A DNA stretch of 64,000 nucleotides from Salsuginibacillus kocurii DSM 18087. Its GTDB lineage: Bacteria > Bacillota > Bacilli > Bacillales > Marinococcaceae. Below are positions 52,837 to 61,989 of the stretch, piece by piece. The stretch's first letter is position 1. The number at the start of each line of letters is the position of its first letter. A program made the position numbers and the translations under genes. The notes under the pieces were generated by a model, which was not told the DNA's origin, did no database searches, and saw nothing but the letters and a program-made list of their open reading frames with translations. The stretch covers positions 62,001 to 126,000 of the forward strand of contig NZ_KB898623.1 of NCBI RefSeq assembly GCF_000377705.1, given 5' to 3'.

Positions 52837-54669
52837 TTAAGACTTCTTTTTTCTCTTCTCTTCGCGCTCACGCATCGAAGTATTTAACGTTTTTTTCCGC
52901 AACCTGATCGATTCAGGGGTAATTTCGCAAAATTCATCTTCATTTAAATACTCAAGCGCTTCTTCTAACGTTAAAATGCGTGGGCGCTTCATTGATTGGG
53001 TCTGATCTTTAGTAGCAGAGCGAATGTTTGTAACATGTTTTTCTTTAGTGATATTTACTGATAAGTCATTATCTCTTGAATGCTCTCCTACGATCATACC
53101 TTCATACACTTCAGTGCCTGGCTCCACAAATAACACACCACGGTCTTCAAGGGCCATCATACTGTACCAAGTAGCTTTCCCTGCTTCAAGGGCTACAAGA
53201 ACACCTTGGCGTCTTCCTCCGACTTGTCCTTCAACAAGCGGTCGGAAACTGTCAAATGTATGATTTAAAATGCCAAAACCTTTTGTCTGCGCCATAAATT
53301 CAGTCCCATACCCGATTAAACCACGCGATGGTACTAAAAACTCAAGCCGCACTTGACCGTCTCCTTGGTTGATCATATCCACCATTTCACCTTTTCGTTC
53401 GCCAAGTGCCTCCATTACAGAACCGGTATAATCTTCAGGTACATCTGCCTGAACGCGTTCAACTGGTTCGCATTTCACACCGTCTACTTCTTTAATAATA
53501 ACTTCTGGCTTAGACACTTGTAATTCATAGCCTTCACGGCGCATATTCTCAATTAGGATGGATAAATGTAATTCGCCGCGTCCTGATACACGCCAGGCAT
53601 CGGGAGAATCGGTCTCTTCTACTTTAAGACTCACATCTGTTTCCAACTGGGTTAACAAACGTTCTTCTATTTTGCGGCTCGTTACGTAATTGCCTTCTTT
53701 ACCTGCAAAGGGGCTTGTGTTTACAAGAAAAGTCATCTGCAAGGTTGGCTCATCAATACGAGGTACTGTCAGAGCATCCGGATCTGATTCTGGACAAATG
53801 GTTTCTCCTACATTCAAATCTTCAATACCTGAAATTGCAATAATATCTCCGGCTGAAGCTTCTTCAATTTCAGATTTTTCAAGCCCTAAATAGCCGAATA
53901 ATTTACTAATGCGGACGTTTTTCTGAGTTCCATCACGTTTCATTACAACAGCTTGATCTCCTGTTCGAATCGTCCCCCGAAAAACTCTCCCGACTCCAAT
54001 ACGACCTAAATAGTTGTCATACTCAAGCATCGTCGGCTGGAACTGAAATGGTTCGTCTGAATTATCAAAAGGAGCCGGCATATTTTCCATAATGGATTTA
54101 AATAAAACATCCATTCCCTCATCCTGATTCTCTGGGTCTTCACTTGCCGTGCCATTGATAGCCGAAGCATATACAACTGGAAAGTTCAATTGATTTTCAT
54201 CTGCTCCGAGCTCGATAAATAAATCTAATACTTCGTCCACGACTTCCTCAGGCCGAGCACTCGGTCGGTCAATTTTATTTAATACGACAATTGGAGTCAG
54301 CTTTTGTTCAAGCGCCTTTTTTAACACAAAACGCGTTTGCGGCATACAGCCTTCATAAGCATCTACCACGAGCAATACTCCATCTACCATCTTGAGAATA
54401 CGTTCAACTTCACCGCCAAAGTCAGCGTGGCCGGGAGTATCCAAAATATTAATTTTTGCATCTTCATAACGAATTGCTGTATTTTTAGCAAGAATCGTAA
54501 TCCCGCGCTCTTTTTCTAAATCATTTGTATCCATTGCCCTCTCGTCTACCTGCTCGTGGGCTTGAAATGTTCCGGACTGCTTTAACATTTCATCTACAAG
54601 CGTGGTTTTGCCATGGTCTACGTGGGCGATAATTGCGATATTACGCAAGTCTTGTCGAATTGTACTCAC
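52837..54669 (-). CDS. typA: TypA/BipA ribosome-associated GTPase
   Basis: A translational GTPase of the elongation factor family, involved in ribosome assembly and stress. G1 AHVDHGKTTLVDEM at residue 15, the switch region ERGITILAKN, G3 DTPGHADFGGEVERIL and G4 NKIDRPSARPEEV are intact, with the C-terminal TypA-specific domain and SMREREEKRKKKS tail. 610 residues, normal. GTG start after AAGGGAG. Confidence 0.97.
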   Translation of the reverse strand: MSTIRQDLRNIAIIAHVDHGKTTLVDEMLKQSGTFQAHEQVDERAMDTNDLEKERGITILAKNTAIRYEDAKINILDTPGHADFGGEVERILKMVDGVLLVVDAYEGCMPQTRFVLKKALEQKLTPIVVLNKIDRPSARPEEVVDEVLDLFIELGADENQLNFPVVYASAINGTASEDPENQDEGMDVLFKSIMENMPAPFDNSDEPFQFQPTMLEYDNYLGRIGVGRVFRGTIRTGDQAVVMKRDGTQKNVRISKLFGYLGLEKSEIEEASAGDIIAISGIEDLNVGETICPESDPDALTVPRIDEPTLQMTFLVNTSPFAGKEGNYVTSRKIEERLLTQLETDVSLKVEETDSPDAWRVSGRGELHLSILIENMRREGYELQVSKPEVIIKEVDGVKCEPVERVQADVPEDYTGSVMEALGERKGEMVDMINQGDGQVRLEFLVPSRGLIGYGTEFMAQTKGFGILNHTFDSFRPLVEGQVGGRRQGVLVALEAGKATWYSMMALEDRGVLFVEPGTEVYEGMIVGEHSRDNDLSVNITKEKHVTNIRSATKDQTQSMKRPRILTLEEALEYLNEDEFCEITPESIRLRKKTLNTSMREREEKRKKKS

Positions 54670-54832
54670 TACGTATTCGCTCCCTTAACTAACGACTTTA
54701 GTCGCCTTGATTTCTATCCAACTTTCCCATTGTAGCATACCTTCTTCTTCCTTCCTATCACTCTCGCCTTTATTTCTTAGTATGGACAAGGTATAATAAT
54801 ACACAGAACTTTTAAAAGAGAGAGGCATTTCA

Positions 54833-55024
54833 ATGATGACGAAAGAAAAATGGATTTTTTTACTTCTTGCCACATTGACAGTATGTTGTATATTAGCACT
54901 TGGCGTGGCCGTAGCTGAACGAAGTATTTGGATTGCGCTTGGCGCCGTTGGTGTAATGTTTGGTTGCTTTAACGTTGCCAGGTCCTACCGGGAAAAACTG
55001 CAAACCAACTCCACCCACAACTAA
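54833..55024 (+). CDS. ylaF: YlaF, small membrane protein (DUF5325)
   Basis: A 63-residue protein with two membrane helices (about 7-27 and 31-48) and a basic tail, matching the YlaF/DUF5325 family by sequence and by its position divergent from typA. Unknown function. Start at the first of two adjacent ATGs after GAGAGAGG. Confidence 0.8.
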   Translation: MMTKEKWIFLLLATLTVCCILALGVAVAERSIWIALGAVGVMFGCFNVARSYREKLQTNSTHN

Positions 55025-55033
55025 GAAAAATAG

Positions 55034-55066
55034 AAGGGGCTTTCGTAACGACGCAAAGCCCTTTTC
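55034..55066 (+). terminator. Terminator of ylaF
   Basis: AAGGGGCTTT and AAAGCCCTTT pair (one G-U) around an 11-nt loop, then TCTCC. Confidence 0.65.
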
Positions 55067-55166
55067 TCCCACTAACAACGCATCACCCGCCGGCCGCGCG
55101 TCGTTATTCTTTTTACTCTTCCGCTATTAACCTTCCTTGAACCCCTCAAAAGGGAACCCGTTTTAC

Positions 55167-55976
55167 TTATTCACGTTCTGATTGTGAAAAGGCAGTGCTA
55201 AGTGTTCCATGAAGGTCAGAAGCAGCACAAAGCAATGAGGTTTCTCCTTCGAATGTCAGAGATTGGCCGAAGATATCTGATATCTTCCCGCCTGCTTCTT
55301 CCACTAATAATTTTCCAGCTGCATAATCCCAGGGAGAAACTCTCATCGTAAGATAGCCATCGAGCCGTCCGCAAGCAGTATAAGCCATTTCTAACGCCGC
55401 AGCGCCATAAGAGCGAGTAGCCCTTATATCACGAACAATGTGACGACAAACCTCTGCCCGGCGTGGAAACCGTTTGCTAATTAACCACCTTGCATTCAGG
55501 CCAATAATTGATTCTTCATAAGGACCGCTTGCTGCCATCTTTTTTTGCTTATCATTATGAAAAAAGCCAGCACCTCTAACGGCGCTAAACCATTCATCAT
55601 TCATCACGTCATATACAACCCCAACTCTCGCTTCTCCATCTTCATAGATTCCAACCGAAATGACGAAATTATAATGTTGATGGACAAAATTTGTCGTCCC
55701 ATCAATAGGGTCAATAATCCATACGGTCCCCTTATTCGCATTTACTTCTGAACCTGTGCCTTCTTCACCTATCATTTTATGTTCTGGATACATTTCGGCA
55801 ATGCGGGTTCTAAACAGATCTTCTACCTCTTTATCTTTATCTGTAACCAAGTCATCGGCATCACTTTTCGTTTGAATATGTAATTCATCCTGAAGAGGTG
55901 TGCAGAGAAGCTTGGCTGCTTCTTTAATAATGGTTTCAGCGTTTTCTTTCACATGAAAATCGGTTTGGTTAGACAA
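55167..55976 (-). CDS. suhB: Inositol monophosphatase family protein (YktC/SuhB)
   Basis: A Mg-dependent phosphatase of 269 residues. Metal-binding motifs are EEGTG near residue 72, WIIDPIDGTTNFVH near 90 and SPWDYAAGKLLVEEAGG near 215, all intact. Its position with yktB and yktA identifies it with B. subtilis YktC (SuhB), which hydrolyses myo-inositol phosphate. The start is TTG; GAAGGG is about 12 bases upstream, a poor spacing, but no better start is in frame. Confidence 0.92.
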   Translation of the reverse strand: MSNQTDFHVKENAETIIKEAAKLLCTPLQDELHIQTKSDADDLVTDKDKEVEDLFRTRIAEMYPEHKMIGEEGTGSEVNANKGTVWIIDPIDGTTNFVHQHYNFVISVGIYEDGEARVGVVYDVMNDEWFSAVRGAGFFHNDKQKKMAASGPYEESIIGLNARWLISKRFPRRAEVCRHIVRDIRATRSYGAAALEMAYTACGRLDGYLTMRVSPWDYAAGKLLVEEAGGKISDIFGQSLTFEGETSLLCAASDLHGTLSTAFSQSERE

Positions 55977-56294
55977 AACGTCTCAGCACCCTTCATTAAA
56001 TTTATCTTCCTTATTATGCCACAATCCCTGTGCTGATGAACAGGAAACAAGCTATCCACCCTTATCTTACCCCCTTTAACAAAAAACTAATAGCACACAA
56101 GCATTACTGCCTTAATGAGTGAACCTTCATCCCTAATATTGATAGTCCTTCCATGACTTCTTTTTCCACGAGCACCCCGCCTTCTTCAGACTAACAACCT
56201 GCTAAGTCTCACTACACCCGATTGTCCTGCCGAACCTCGACCCACCCTGAAATATTAATGATCTTTATCAAACGTTCTTGGGCAGAGCTATAAA
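55977..56294. other. Intergenic region upstream of suhB
   Basis: About 320 bp without an open frame, structured repeat or recognisable operator. The suhB promoter should lie here. Confidence 0.5.
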
Positions 56295-56326
56295 AAAAGA
56301 CTGCCCCATTCATTGTTGGGACAGCC
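56295..56326 (-). terminator. Terminator of the YkzI-like gene
   Basis: On the minus strand CTGTCCCA pairs with TGGGGCAG (one mismatch/G-U) around a short loop, then seven T residues. Confidence 0.85.
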
Positions 56327-56344
56327 TTTGTATTTATTTAACAT

Positions 56345-56533
56345 TTAAGCTTCCAGTTGAAGCCATTCCAATCTTAATTGTTCTAAACGATTCTTTGTTT
56401 CCTTCATCATATCTTGATCTTTAACCATCATGGCGTCATGGAGCGAAATAAGTTCATAATCAATCTCCATGCGCAAAATCGGAATACGTGTCTCTGCGTC
56501 TGTCCTTTTAAACGTTTGAATGACTTGTTCCAT
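56345..56533 (-). CDS. YkzI-like small protein
   Basis: A 62-residue helical acidic protein (TRIPILRMEIDYELISLHDA, KNRLEQLRLEWLQLEA). I assign it to YkzI on size and position between yktB and yktC; the function is unknown. The ATG at 56533 follows GGGGTGTG; the longer frame start at 56572 has no ribosome site. Confidence 0.6.
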   Translation of the reverse strand: MEQVIQTFKRTDAETRIPILRMEIDYELISLHDAMMVKDQDMMKETKNRLEQLRLEWLQLEA

Positions 56534-56790
56534 CACACTCACACCCCTTAAAGTGATCTGTAATCTTCGCATGGCCCACTACGTGACAGGGTAATAACTA
56601 AATTTTCTGACTTATTAGATTATCGATATTATAGCATATGTGTAGATAAATTCAAACGGAACAGCTTGTTTTTTTAATTATGAGTGTAAGGTCCTGTCAA
56701 GGTCTCTACTTGATACAGCGGCCTAATCATTTGCGTGCCTGTACAAAACCTCGTAAGATTGAAATAACTTATATTTTAAGAGGTGAAGAT

Positions 56791-57438
56791 ATGACTGAAA
56801 TACAAGGTTTCACAAAGGAAGACTTTAATGTTTTTACTATACCTGGCTTAGAAGAACGCATGGACGCTATTCGTACCCACATTCAACCTAAATTTGACCT
56901 GTTGGGCAAAAATGTTTCAGCCTCCTTATCAACACTGACTGGTGATGAAATGCACTATCATATTGCCAAGCATGCCCGCCGAAAAGTGAACCCACCCGAG
57001 GATACATGGGTAGCTTTTGCCGATTCCAAACGCGGCTATAAAAAGCTCCCACATTTTCAAGTAGGTCTTTTCGAGTCCCACCTTTTCATTTGGTTTGCTA
57101 TGATATATGAAGCACCGGCCAAAGGAGAATTTGCTGAAGCACTTTTACCACAATTAAATGACTATCTTCAAAACGTACCTTCAGATTATGTTTGGTCCAT
57201 AGACCACACCAAACCAGAAGCCATGAAACAAAAGGATCTAACTGCTGCGGAGATTGAGCGGCACGTAGAACGCCTAAAGAAAATAAAGAAAGCTGAATTG
57301 CTCGTTGGCAGGCATTTAAACCCTAATGACGAAAATGTCCAAGATGGGGCACGCCTTCAACAAACGGTAGAAGAGACATTTGAAACGGTCCTCCCATTTT
57401 ATCAGCTTGCTAAGTCTACAGCTGTACCTAGTAAATAG
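56791..57438 (+). CDS. yktB: YktB, UPF0637 (DUF1054) protein
   Basis: A 215-residue soluble protein of the DUF1054 family: GFTKEDFNVFTIPGLEERMD at the start, HARRKVNPPEDTWVAFADSK and RGYKKLPHFQVGLF near residue 80, and LLVGRHL near 180. Function unknown. The ATG at 56791 follows AGAGGTGAAG; 37 upstream codons of open frame are not conserved and are left out. Confidence 0.9.
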   Translation: MTEIQGFTKEDFNVFTIPGLEERMDAIRTHIQPKFDLLGKNVSASLSTLTGDEMHYHIAKHARRKVNPPEDTWVAFADSKRGYKKLPHFQVGLFESHLFIWFAMIYEAPAKGEFAEALLPQLNDYLQNVPSDYVWSIDHTKPEAMKQKDLTAAEIERHVERLKKIKKAELLVGRHLNPNDENVQDGARLQQTVEETFETVLPFYQLAKSTAVPSK

Positions 57439-57525
57439 CCCCTAACTCACCTCATGTTATACAGGCTGTAGCGGAATAAACTCTCCTGTTAGCTTTGCAG
57501 CAACTGCGTACACACTTAAAAGCAG

Positions 57526-57576
57526 AAAAAGCGTCCACTTGGCCAAAACAACGCTGTAATGCCAAGGGACGCTTTT
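57526..57576 (-). terminator. Terminator between convergent yktB and yktA
   Basis: AAAAAGCGTCCACTTGGC pairs with GCCAAGGGACGCTTTT (one mismatch) around a 17-nt loop, T-rich on the minus strand. Confidence 0.85.
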
Positions 57577-57578
57577 AC

Positions 57579-57857
57579 TCACGTCATTTTGATTAACTCG
57601 TCAGCTTCTGCTTTTTGAGCCGCTTGAATGGTTTTCCAGGATGATACATCAGCTGCTTGGTCAAATTCTGCGAATAACTGTTTTTCTTCCCGCTTCGAAG
57701 GAACCACCGCTTTAAATTTTTTGTACTGTTCAACAAGTAACTCACTTCGTATACCATCCGCTTGAGCTTTTTGTATCATCTCAAAAAACTCTACGACATG
57801 AATCACTTCTTCCTTACTCCATTCCATCGATATTGGATAATGTATATCTTCTTTCAC
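57579..57857 (-). CDS. yktA: YktA, UPF0223 protein
   Basis: A 92-residue helical protein matching UPF0223: HYPISMEWSKEEVIHVVEFF, KKFKAVVPSKREEKQLFAEF and SSWKTIQAAQKAEADELIKM. Function unknown. The GTG at 57857 is six bases from AAAGGGTG; the frame start three codons upstream is inside that site. It groups with yktB and suhB as in B. subtilis. Confidence 0.9.
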   Translation of the reverse strand: MKEDIHYPISMEWSKEEVIHVVEFFEMIQKAQADGIRSELLVEQYKKFKAVVPSKREEKQLFAEFDQAADVSSWKTIQAAQKAEADELIKMT

Positions 57858-58420
57858 TCTCGTCACCCTTTGGTTATTAGTCAGTTAATTGTAAACCCTC
57901 TTGCCTAGATGAAGTACGCTTATATCCACATTTGCTTTTAACTATTTACTTATATGCTTGCATATTACCATAACCGTACAATACAGGAACTTTTCAAGAC
58001 ACAAATAAAGCAAGAAGCAGTGCAGCTTCCTAATACCGTATCACCTTATTGTTCTCCCAACAAGCGTTGCTTAATAAAACGTGTTAAAGGGACAGTGAAT
58101 TTTCTTTATCAACTTAAGGCATGACTTTTTTCTCCGGCCTGTGCTCAGTCCAGGTAGGTTATTCTTCGCCTATCAACGACCTATATCAACAAGTTCCTTT
58201 ACGTTAACAGCATCGTTAAAAAATGCTGGTGAAGTTTCCTATAAGAACACGTACAATATTGGCTTCAGCCTTACCATCCGGTTAATGTTGCTGTGTCTTC
58301 CTTCAGCCTCCGCTTCAAGAAGATAGAGCAGCTGACCAAACATCGGATGTTTTTCAACACACTTTTTTATGGATACATGTGCAACACTAAAGATTTAAAC
58401 TCAGGCAATGATTCTCCACA
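57858..58420. other. Non-coding gap between yktA and the SR1P locus
   Basis: About 560 bp. Two short open frames on the plus strand (from 58141 and 58293) lack ribosome sites and family features. I see nothing else; it may hold decayed sequence. Confidence 0.45.
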
Positions 58421-58427
58421 CAAAAAA

Positions 58428-58460
58428 CACCTCTGGCTTATATTACTTCAGCCAGAGGTG
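58428..58460 (-). terminator. Terminator of the SR1P transcript
   Basis: CACCTCTGGCT and AGCCAGAGGTG pair perfectly over 11 bp around an 11-nt loop, then TTTTTT on the minus strand. Confidence 0.9.
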
Positions 58461-58475
58461 ATGATCGTCTCTAAT

Positions 58476-58604
58476 TTATTTTTTCTTTGCAGTAGACTTT
58501 TCACGACTCGAACAACTTGAACAAGTTCCATAAAGTGTAGCCACCTTCTCACCTTCGTGATGACCAATCGTTTCGTTACACGTCCGGCAAATAATGATAT
58601 CCAT
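58476..58604 (-). CDS. SR1P-like GapA-binding peptide on an SR1-type RNA
   Basis: A 42-codon gene: MDIIICRTCNETIGHHEGEK continues VATLYGTCSSC. It resembles SR1P, the peptide encoded by the dual-function small RNA SR1 of B. subtilis, which binds glyceraldehyde-3-phosphate dehydrogenase GapA. Shared features are I-I-C-x-x-C near the start, EKV.TLYG.C and a second Cys pair. AAAGGAG lies before the ATG. A full promoter and a terminator bound a predicted transcript of about 220 nt, close to SR1 in length. The basic C-terminus (KSTAKKK) is unlike the usual acidic tail. Confidence 0.8.
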   Translation of the reverse strand: MDIIICRTCNETIGHHEGEKVATLYGTCSSCSSREKSTAKKK

Positions 58605-58648
58605 GCGTACAACTCCTTTAGAAACAAATTATGTTCTTCTTACTTAAT

Positions 58649-58677
58649 ATAGTATGACACATTGAAGGCGTTGTCAA
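58649..58677 (-). promoter_or_regulatory. SR1P promoter with CcpN-operator match
   Basis: On the minus strand TTGACA, 17 bp, TACTAT. The sequence TGTGTCATACT (58651-58661) runs into the -10 box and fits the CcpN operator consensus TRTGHYATAYW at every position. CcpN represses sr1, gapB and pckA in B. subtilis under glycolytic conditions. Confidence 0.75.
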
Positions 58678-58807
58678 TTTAAATTGTATAACACATTTAT
58701 TTTTGTATGCTTACCTATCAAGGATAGCTGACAGTTCCACTACTCTTCACGACTCATCAGGGCACTTCGTTATTTTTCACGAACCTTTAATCTAAGAAAA
58801 GCATAGT

Positions 58808-58836
58808 AAAAAGCCTGGCATTAACCAGGCTTTTTT
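58808..58836 (-). terminator. Terminator of the GAF-like gene
   Basis: AAAAAGCCTGG and CCAGGCTTTTT pair over 11 bp around a 7-nt loop, T-rich on the minus strand, 15 bp past the stop. Confidence 0.9.
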
Positions 58837-58851
58837 CAAAAGAAACTGTCT

Positions 58852-59292
58852 TTAATACGTGAATTGATGAACATTATTACTTACGAAACGAGTAACTTCT
58901 TTCAAGAACGTCGCATCCTCTTCATCAAACTCAAAGCTTTGTCTGGGAATGTGCAAAGCTAGTACACCTTGTAAAAAAGCTTGCGAAAAGAAAGGAACGA
59001 GTACGGAGTGTGTATGTAAACTATAATAAACCGTAAGCTCCCCACGTATGGCACACATTTTAAAAGGGAGATGTTGATATGTTTCTATTTCTTTAAAGGG
59101 ACAAGCTCCGAATTGAGACAGGCGTTGAAACTCTCCATGCGTATGGCGGTAAACAGAAACACTTCCTCTTTTTAAATAACAGGCTCCAAATATTTCAGCA
59201 ATTTTATCATAAAAGTCTTTGAGTGATTGAGCTACATCTAGTGTCCGACCGACCTCCAGGCGCATATCATCTAGTTGTTGTGAACGATCCAT
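58852..59292 (-). CDS. GAF-domain-like cytoplasmic protein
   Basis: A 146-residue protein whose pattern (a helical lead, SVSVYRHTHGEFQRLSQFG, LVPFFSQAFLQGVLALH, then a C-terminal helix FLKEVTRFVSNNVHQF) resembles a single GAF sensor domain. Three cysteines are present. No output domain or ligand motif is seen. The ATG at 59292 is six bases after GGAGGG and is preferred to the one two codons earlier. The family assignment is moderate. Confidence 0.6.
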   Translation of the reverse strand: MDRSQQLDDMRLEVGRTLDVAQSLKDFYDKIAEIFGACYLKRGSVSVYRHTHGEFQRLSQFGACPFKEIETYQHLPFKMCAIRGELTVYYSLHTHSVLVPFFSQAFLQGVLALHIPRQSFEFDEEDATFLKEVTRFVSNNVHQFTY

Positions 59293-59572
59293 AGCCATCC
59301 CTCCATTACGTTCTATTTTATACTCAGGAGTGGTTTGCTATAGAATAGCACATTCTTTTCTACGTTAAGAGACTTTTCTAATTATTAGTCACCACTCGTA
59401 AAAAGTTTTCACAAATCGACTGATTTCGACAAAATCGCTTCTGCTTGTAAAGAAAAACACCCAGCCGAAGAGCATGTCCTATTTGCTGTCACTCTTCTGG
59501 CCCGGTGTTATCTCTTCGCTATTAATTAAGCAACCACTTCGGTTTTCTAGAAATGCCTTCCTTCTAACACAT

Positions 59573-60664
59573 TTAAAAAATCTGTTGCAAGACATCAATC
59601 ACTTCTTCTTCATTTAAGGGCTCATAAAATAAGTCCCCATAGATTAATAAGTCTTGATGCAAATGTAAACCGCCCATCTCATCACCTTTTACAGCATGAC
59701 TAGTACCGGAATTACCGACATAACCGATAACTGTTTCTTCATCAATTGTATCACCCACTTGTATATCGTCAGGGATATCATGTAAATGAGCAAAACGGTT
59801 CATGACTCCGTTTTCATATTGAACCCATACTTGTTTCCCCCGCAAACGATCAAGGATATATTCCGGGGTTTCATCAGCATCAGCTGCAAGCGCTAAATCT
59901 TCATCTCTTTCTTCCGGTGATGAATATTCTTCGTAGTCATGGTCTGCCCGTACCACGGTACCATCGGCCATTCCATAAATTTCAGTATCGGTAGTTATTT
60001 CAACCTCAGTTCCATATTCATACCAGTCAATCCCTTCATGTTCTCCATTGCGATAATCGCGGGGAGCACCAGGGAGGTGACTCTCAACTGTACTTACTTC
60101 CGCCCCTTCAATAGGAGACTGAAGAAAGGCTAAATACTCACTCATTTGTTCAGCGTCCCATTCTTCTTCTTCAAAGGTAAAATCAGCAGGCTCTCCGTAT
60201 GCTGGAGTCGATTTTTCCGTGGGAGAGAAACGCACTTCATCATCATCTGCTTCGTATGCTAAACCTAACCCCTCATTTAAGAACTCTAGAGAAAGATAAA
60301 CATCTTCATCTTCTACTTCAAACTTAACTTCTTCATTTGCAATATATTCACCATTATGTTCTAAGACCGGTACATCATAAATCATTTTATACGTTTCATC
60401 CATGATCGATACTTCAAGCGTACGGTGTAACTCATCATAAGAATAGGAGCCATCAAACGTATCTACCAGGTCCGCTGCAGACACAAATTCGTTGTCATTT
60501 TCTTTTAGAGGAAGCTTACTTAATTCCTGCTCTTCTTCTTCACCTTCATTATCATCAAGGTTTTCATTTTCGCTCTCGTTTGATTGCTCTTCCCCGTCAT
60601 CAGTACAAGCGGTCAGCATCATCGCTAGGATAGCTCCGCTAATTATGTGCTTCATCTTAACCAT
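59573..60664 (-). CDS. Acidic lipoprotein with M23 (LytM) peptidase domain
   Basis: A lipoprotein (lipobox LTAC, Cys20) with a Glu-rich linker (25-50), a domain resembling copper amine oxidase N-terminal/stalk repeats (about 50-150) and a C-terminal M23 metallopeptidase domain. Zinc ligands are suggested by HEGIDWY near 205 and LHLHQDL near 335, with RFAHLHD between. It would act on peptidoglycan outside the membrane. It lies 43 bp downstream of a deacetylase lipoprotein gene and shares its acidic style; both probably remodel the wall. Confidence 0.8.
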   Translation of the reverse strand: MVKMKHIISGAILAMMLTACTDDGEEQSNESENENLDDNEGEEEEQELSKLPLKENDNEFVSAADLVDTFDGSYSYDELHRTLEVSIMDETYKMIYDVPVLEHNGEYIANEEVKFEVEDEDVYLSLEFLNEGLGLAYEADDDEVRFSPTEKSTPAYGEPADFTFEEEEWDAEQMSEYLAFLQSPIEGAEVSTVESHLPGAPRDYRNGEHEGIDWYEYGTEVEITTDTEIYGMADGTVVRADHDYEEYSSPEERDEDLALAADADETPEYILDRLRGKQVWVQYENGVMNRFAHLHDIPDDIQVGDTIDEETVIGYVGNSGTSHAVKGDEMGGLHLHQDLLIYGDLFYEPLNEEEVIDVLQQIF

Positions 60665-60707
60665 ATTATGCTTCCTTTCATGTTGTACAAGTCATGTTCT
60701 ACAAGTC

Positions 60708-61586
60708 TTACTCTTCACTAGAGCCGATCAAATCGGGGTCAACAAATTCATATCCTTTTTCTTCAATTCCATCCACAATGGCAGGGAGTGCTTCATATGA
60801 CCATTCCCGATCATGCATTAATAAATTGGCGCCATTCGACAGGTGCTCCGTCTCTACCATTTGTTCTGCTAATGCTTCTTCTTCTAAATATTCCTCTTCC
60901 CAATCATAGCCGTACGTCCAATTCATTGAGATCATTTCTTCTTCTTCCATTAGCGACCGGGAATACTCTGTATTTTCACCAAATGGGGCTCTAAAAAAAC
61001 GGGGCCGCTCTCCTGTAATATCTTCAATTTTATCATTGAGGTCTACGATTTCTTCATGCTGCTCTTCTTCTGACAAATCATTTAGGTTCCGATGCGTCAT
61101 CGTATGATTCCCAATTTCAAAACCAAGCTCGTCAATTTGCTTTAATTGTTCTTCTCCTTCTTCATCATCTATGAAGTGGCCATTTATAAAGAAGATAGCC
61201 GGAATTTCCTCTTCGGCGAGAGTTTCAGCCATTTTATGACCATAATCCTCCGGAGCATCATCAATAGTCATTAAAACGACTTCACTCGTTGCTTCATCAA
61301 TCGGGACAATTGAAGAAGCATCATTTACTTCATACTTATACTCTGGTTCATCTTTTTCGCTTTCAACTTCTTCTGCTTCAGACTCATCTTCAGATTCTAG
61401 CGTAACAGCTTCTTCGTCGCTTTCTTCTATGTCTATACCATTAGCTGAGTCCTCTTCGTCGCTTTCTTCTTCATTTGTTGATGGGGACTCTTCTTCCTCA
61501 GAATGCGATGCTTCCTCTTCAGCTGTACAGCCTATCATTAAACAAAAACTTCCAATTAATGCTCCGAATCGCCAAAACTTCTTCAT
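60708..61586 (-). CDS. Acidic lipoprotein polysaccharide deacetylase (NodB domain)
   Basis: A lipoprotein (lipobox MIGC, Cys20), then about 70 residues that are mostly Glu, Asp and Ser, then a NodB deacetylase domain (about 95-285). The metal site is visible as TIDDAP and GNHTMTHRN, and the FRAPFGEN motif and the late LLMHDREW are intact. It would deacetylate peptidoglycan or another surface glycan. First of two genes with the M23 lipoprotein. Confidence 0.87.
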   Translation of the reverse strand: MKKFWRFGALIGSFCLMIGCTAEEEASHSEEEESPSTNEEESDEEDSANGIDIEESDEEAVTLESEDESEAEEVESEKDEPEYKYEVNDASSIVPIDEATSEVVLMTIDDAPEDYGHKMAETLAEEEIPAIFFINGHFIDDEEGEEQLKQIDELGFEIGNHTMTHRNLNDLSEEEQHEEIVDLNDKIEDITGERPRFFRAPFGENTEYSRSLMEEEEMISMNWTYGYDWEEEYLEEEALAEQMVETEHLSNGANLLMHDREWSYEALPAIVDGIEEKGYEFVDPDLIGSSEE

Positions 61587-61780
61587 TTTTTACCACCTTT
61601 ACCCCTTTATTGATTAATCTTATCAAATCTTTTTAAAAAAATTGAACCGCTTATAACAAATTTATTTTACAATTTCATATTTAAATTTTCAGCGGCACAG
61701 CAAGGGTCTGAAACGTTCAAGCCATTAAAGATGTATTGAATTCTTTAACTTAGGGTATAGAATCTAGGCAAAGACAGATT

Positions 61781-61808
61781 TTGCGCCTTTTCAACAAAGT
61801 GTTATAAT
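61781..61808 (+). promoter_or_regulatory. Promoter of the BCCT transporter gene
   Basis: TTGCGC, 16 bp, TATAAT. It predicts a start near 61815 and an untranslated leader of about 175 nt, in which I recognise no known riboswitch. Confidence 0.6.
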
Positions 61809-61989
61809 GATTTGCGTGGTTTTATTAAATGTTTCCTATAGACTTTTTGAGTAGCAATTATTGATTACTTATTTTATTGCGTAACAGGCATCATGTTTTC
61901 AAAAAGGAAAGGAAGCACTCCACATCATGAAATTGTACATCCTTTAAATTCTACTAAGCAGATTTTGATCGAAAGGTGGCACGTAACAT

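Noticed and set aside
58141-58520. Two short plus-strand frames upstream of the SR1P terminator
   Set aside because: No ribosome sites or family features; the second runs antisense through the SR1P terminator.
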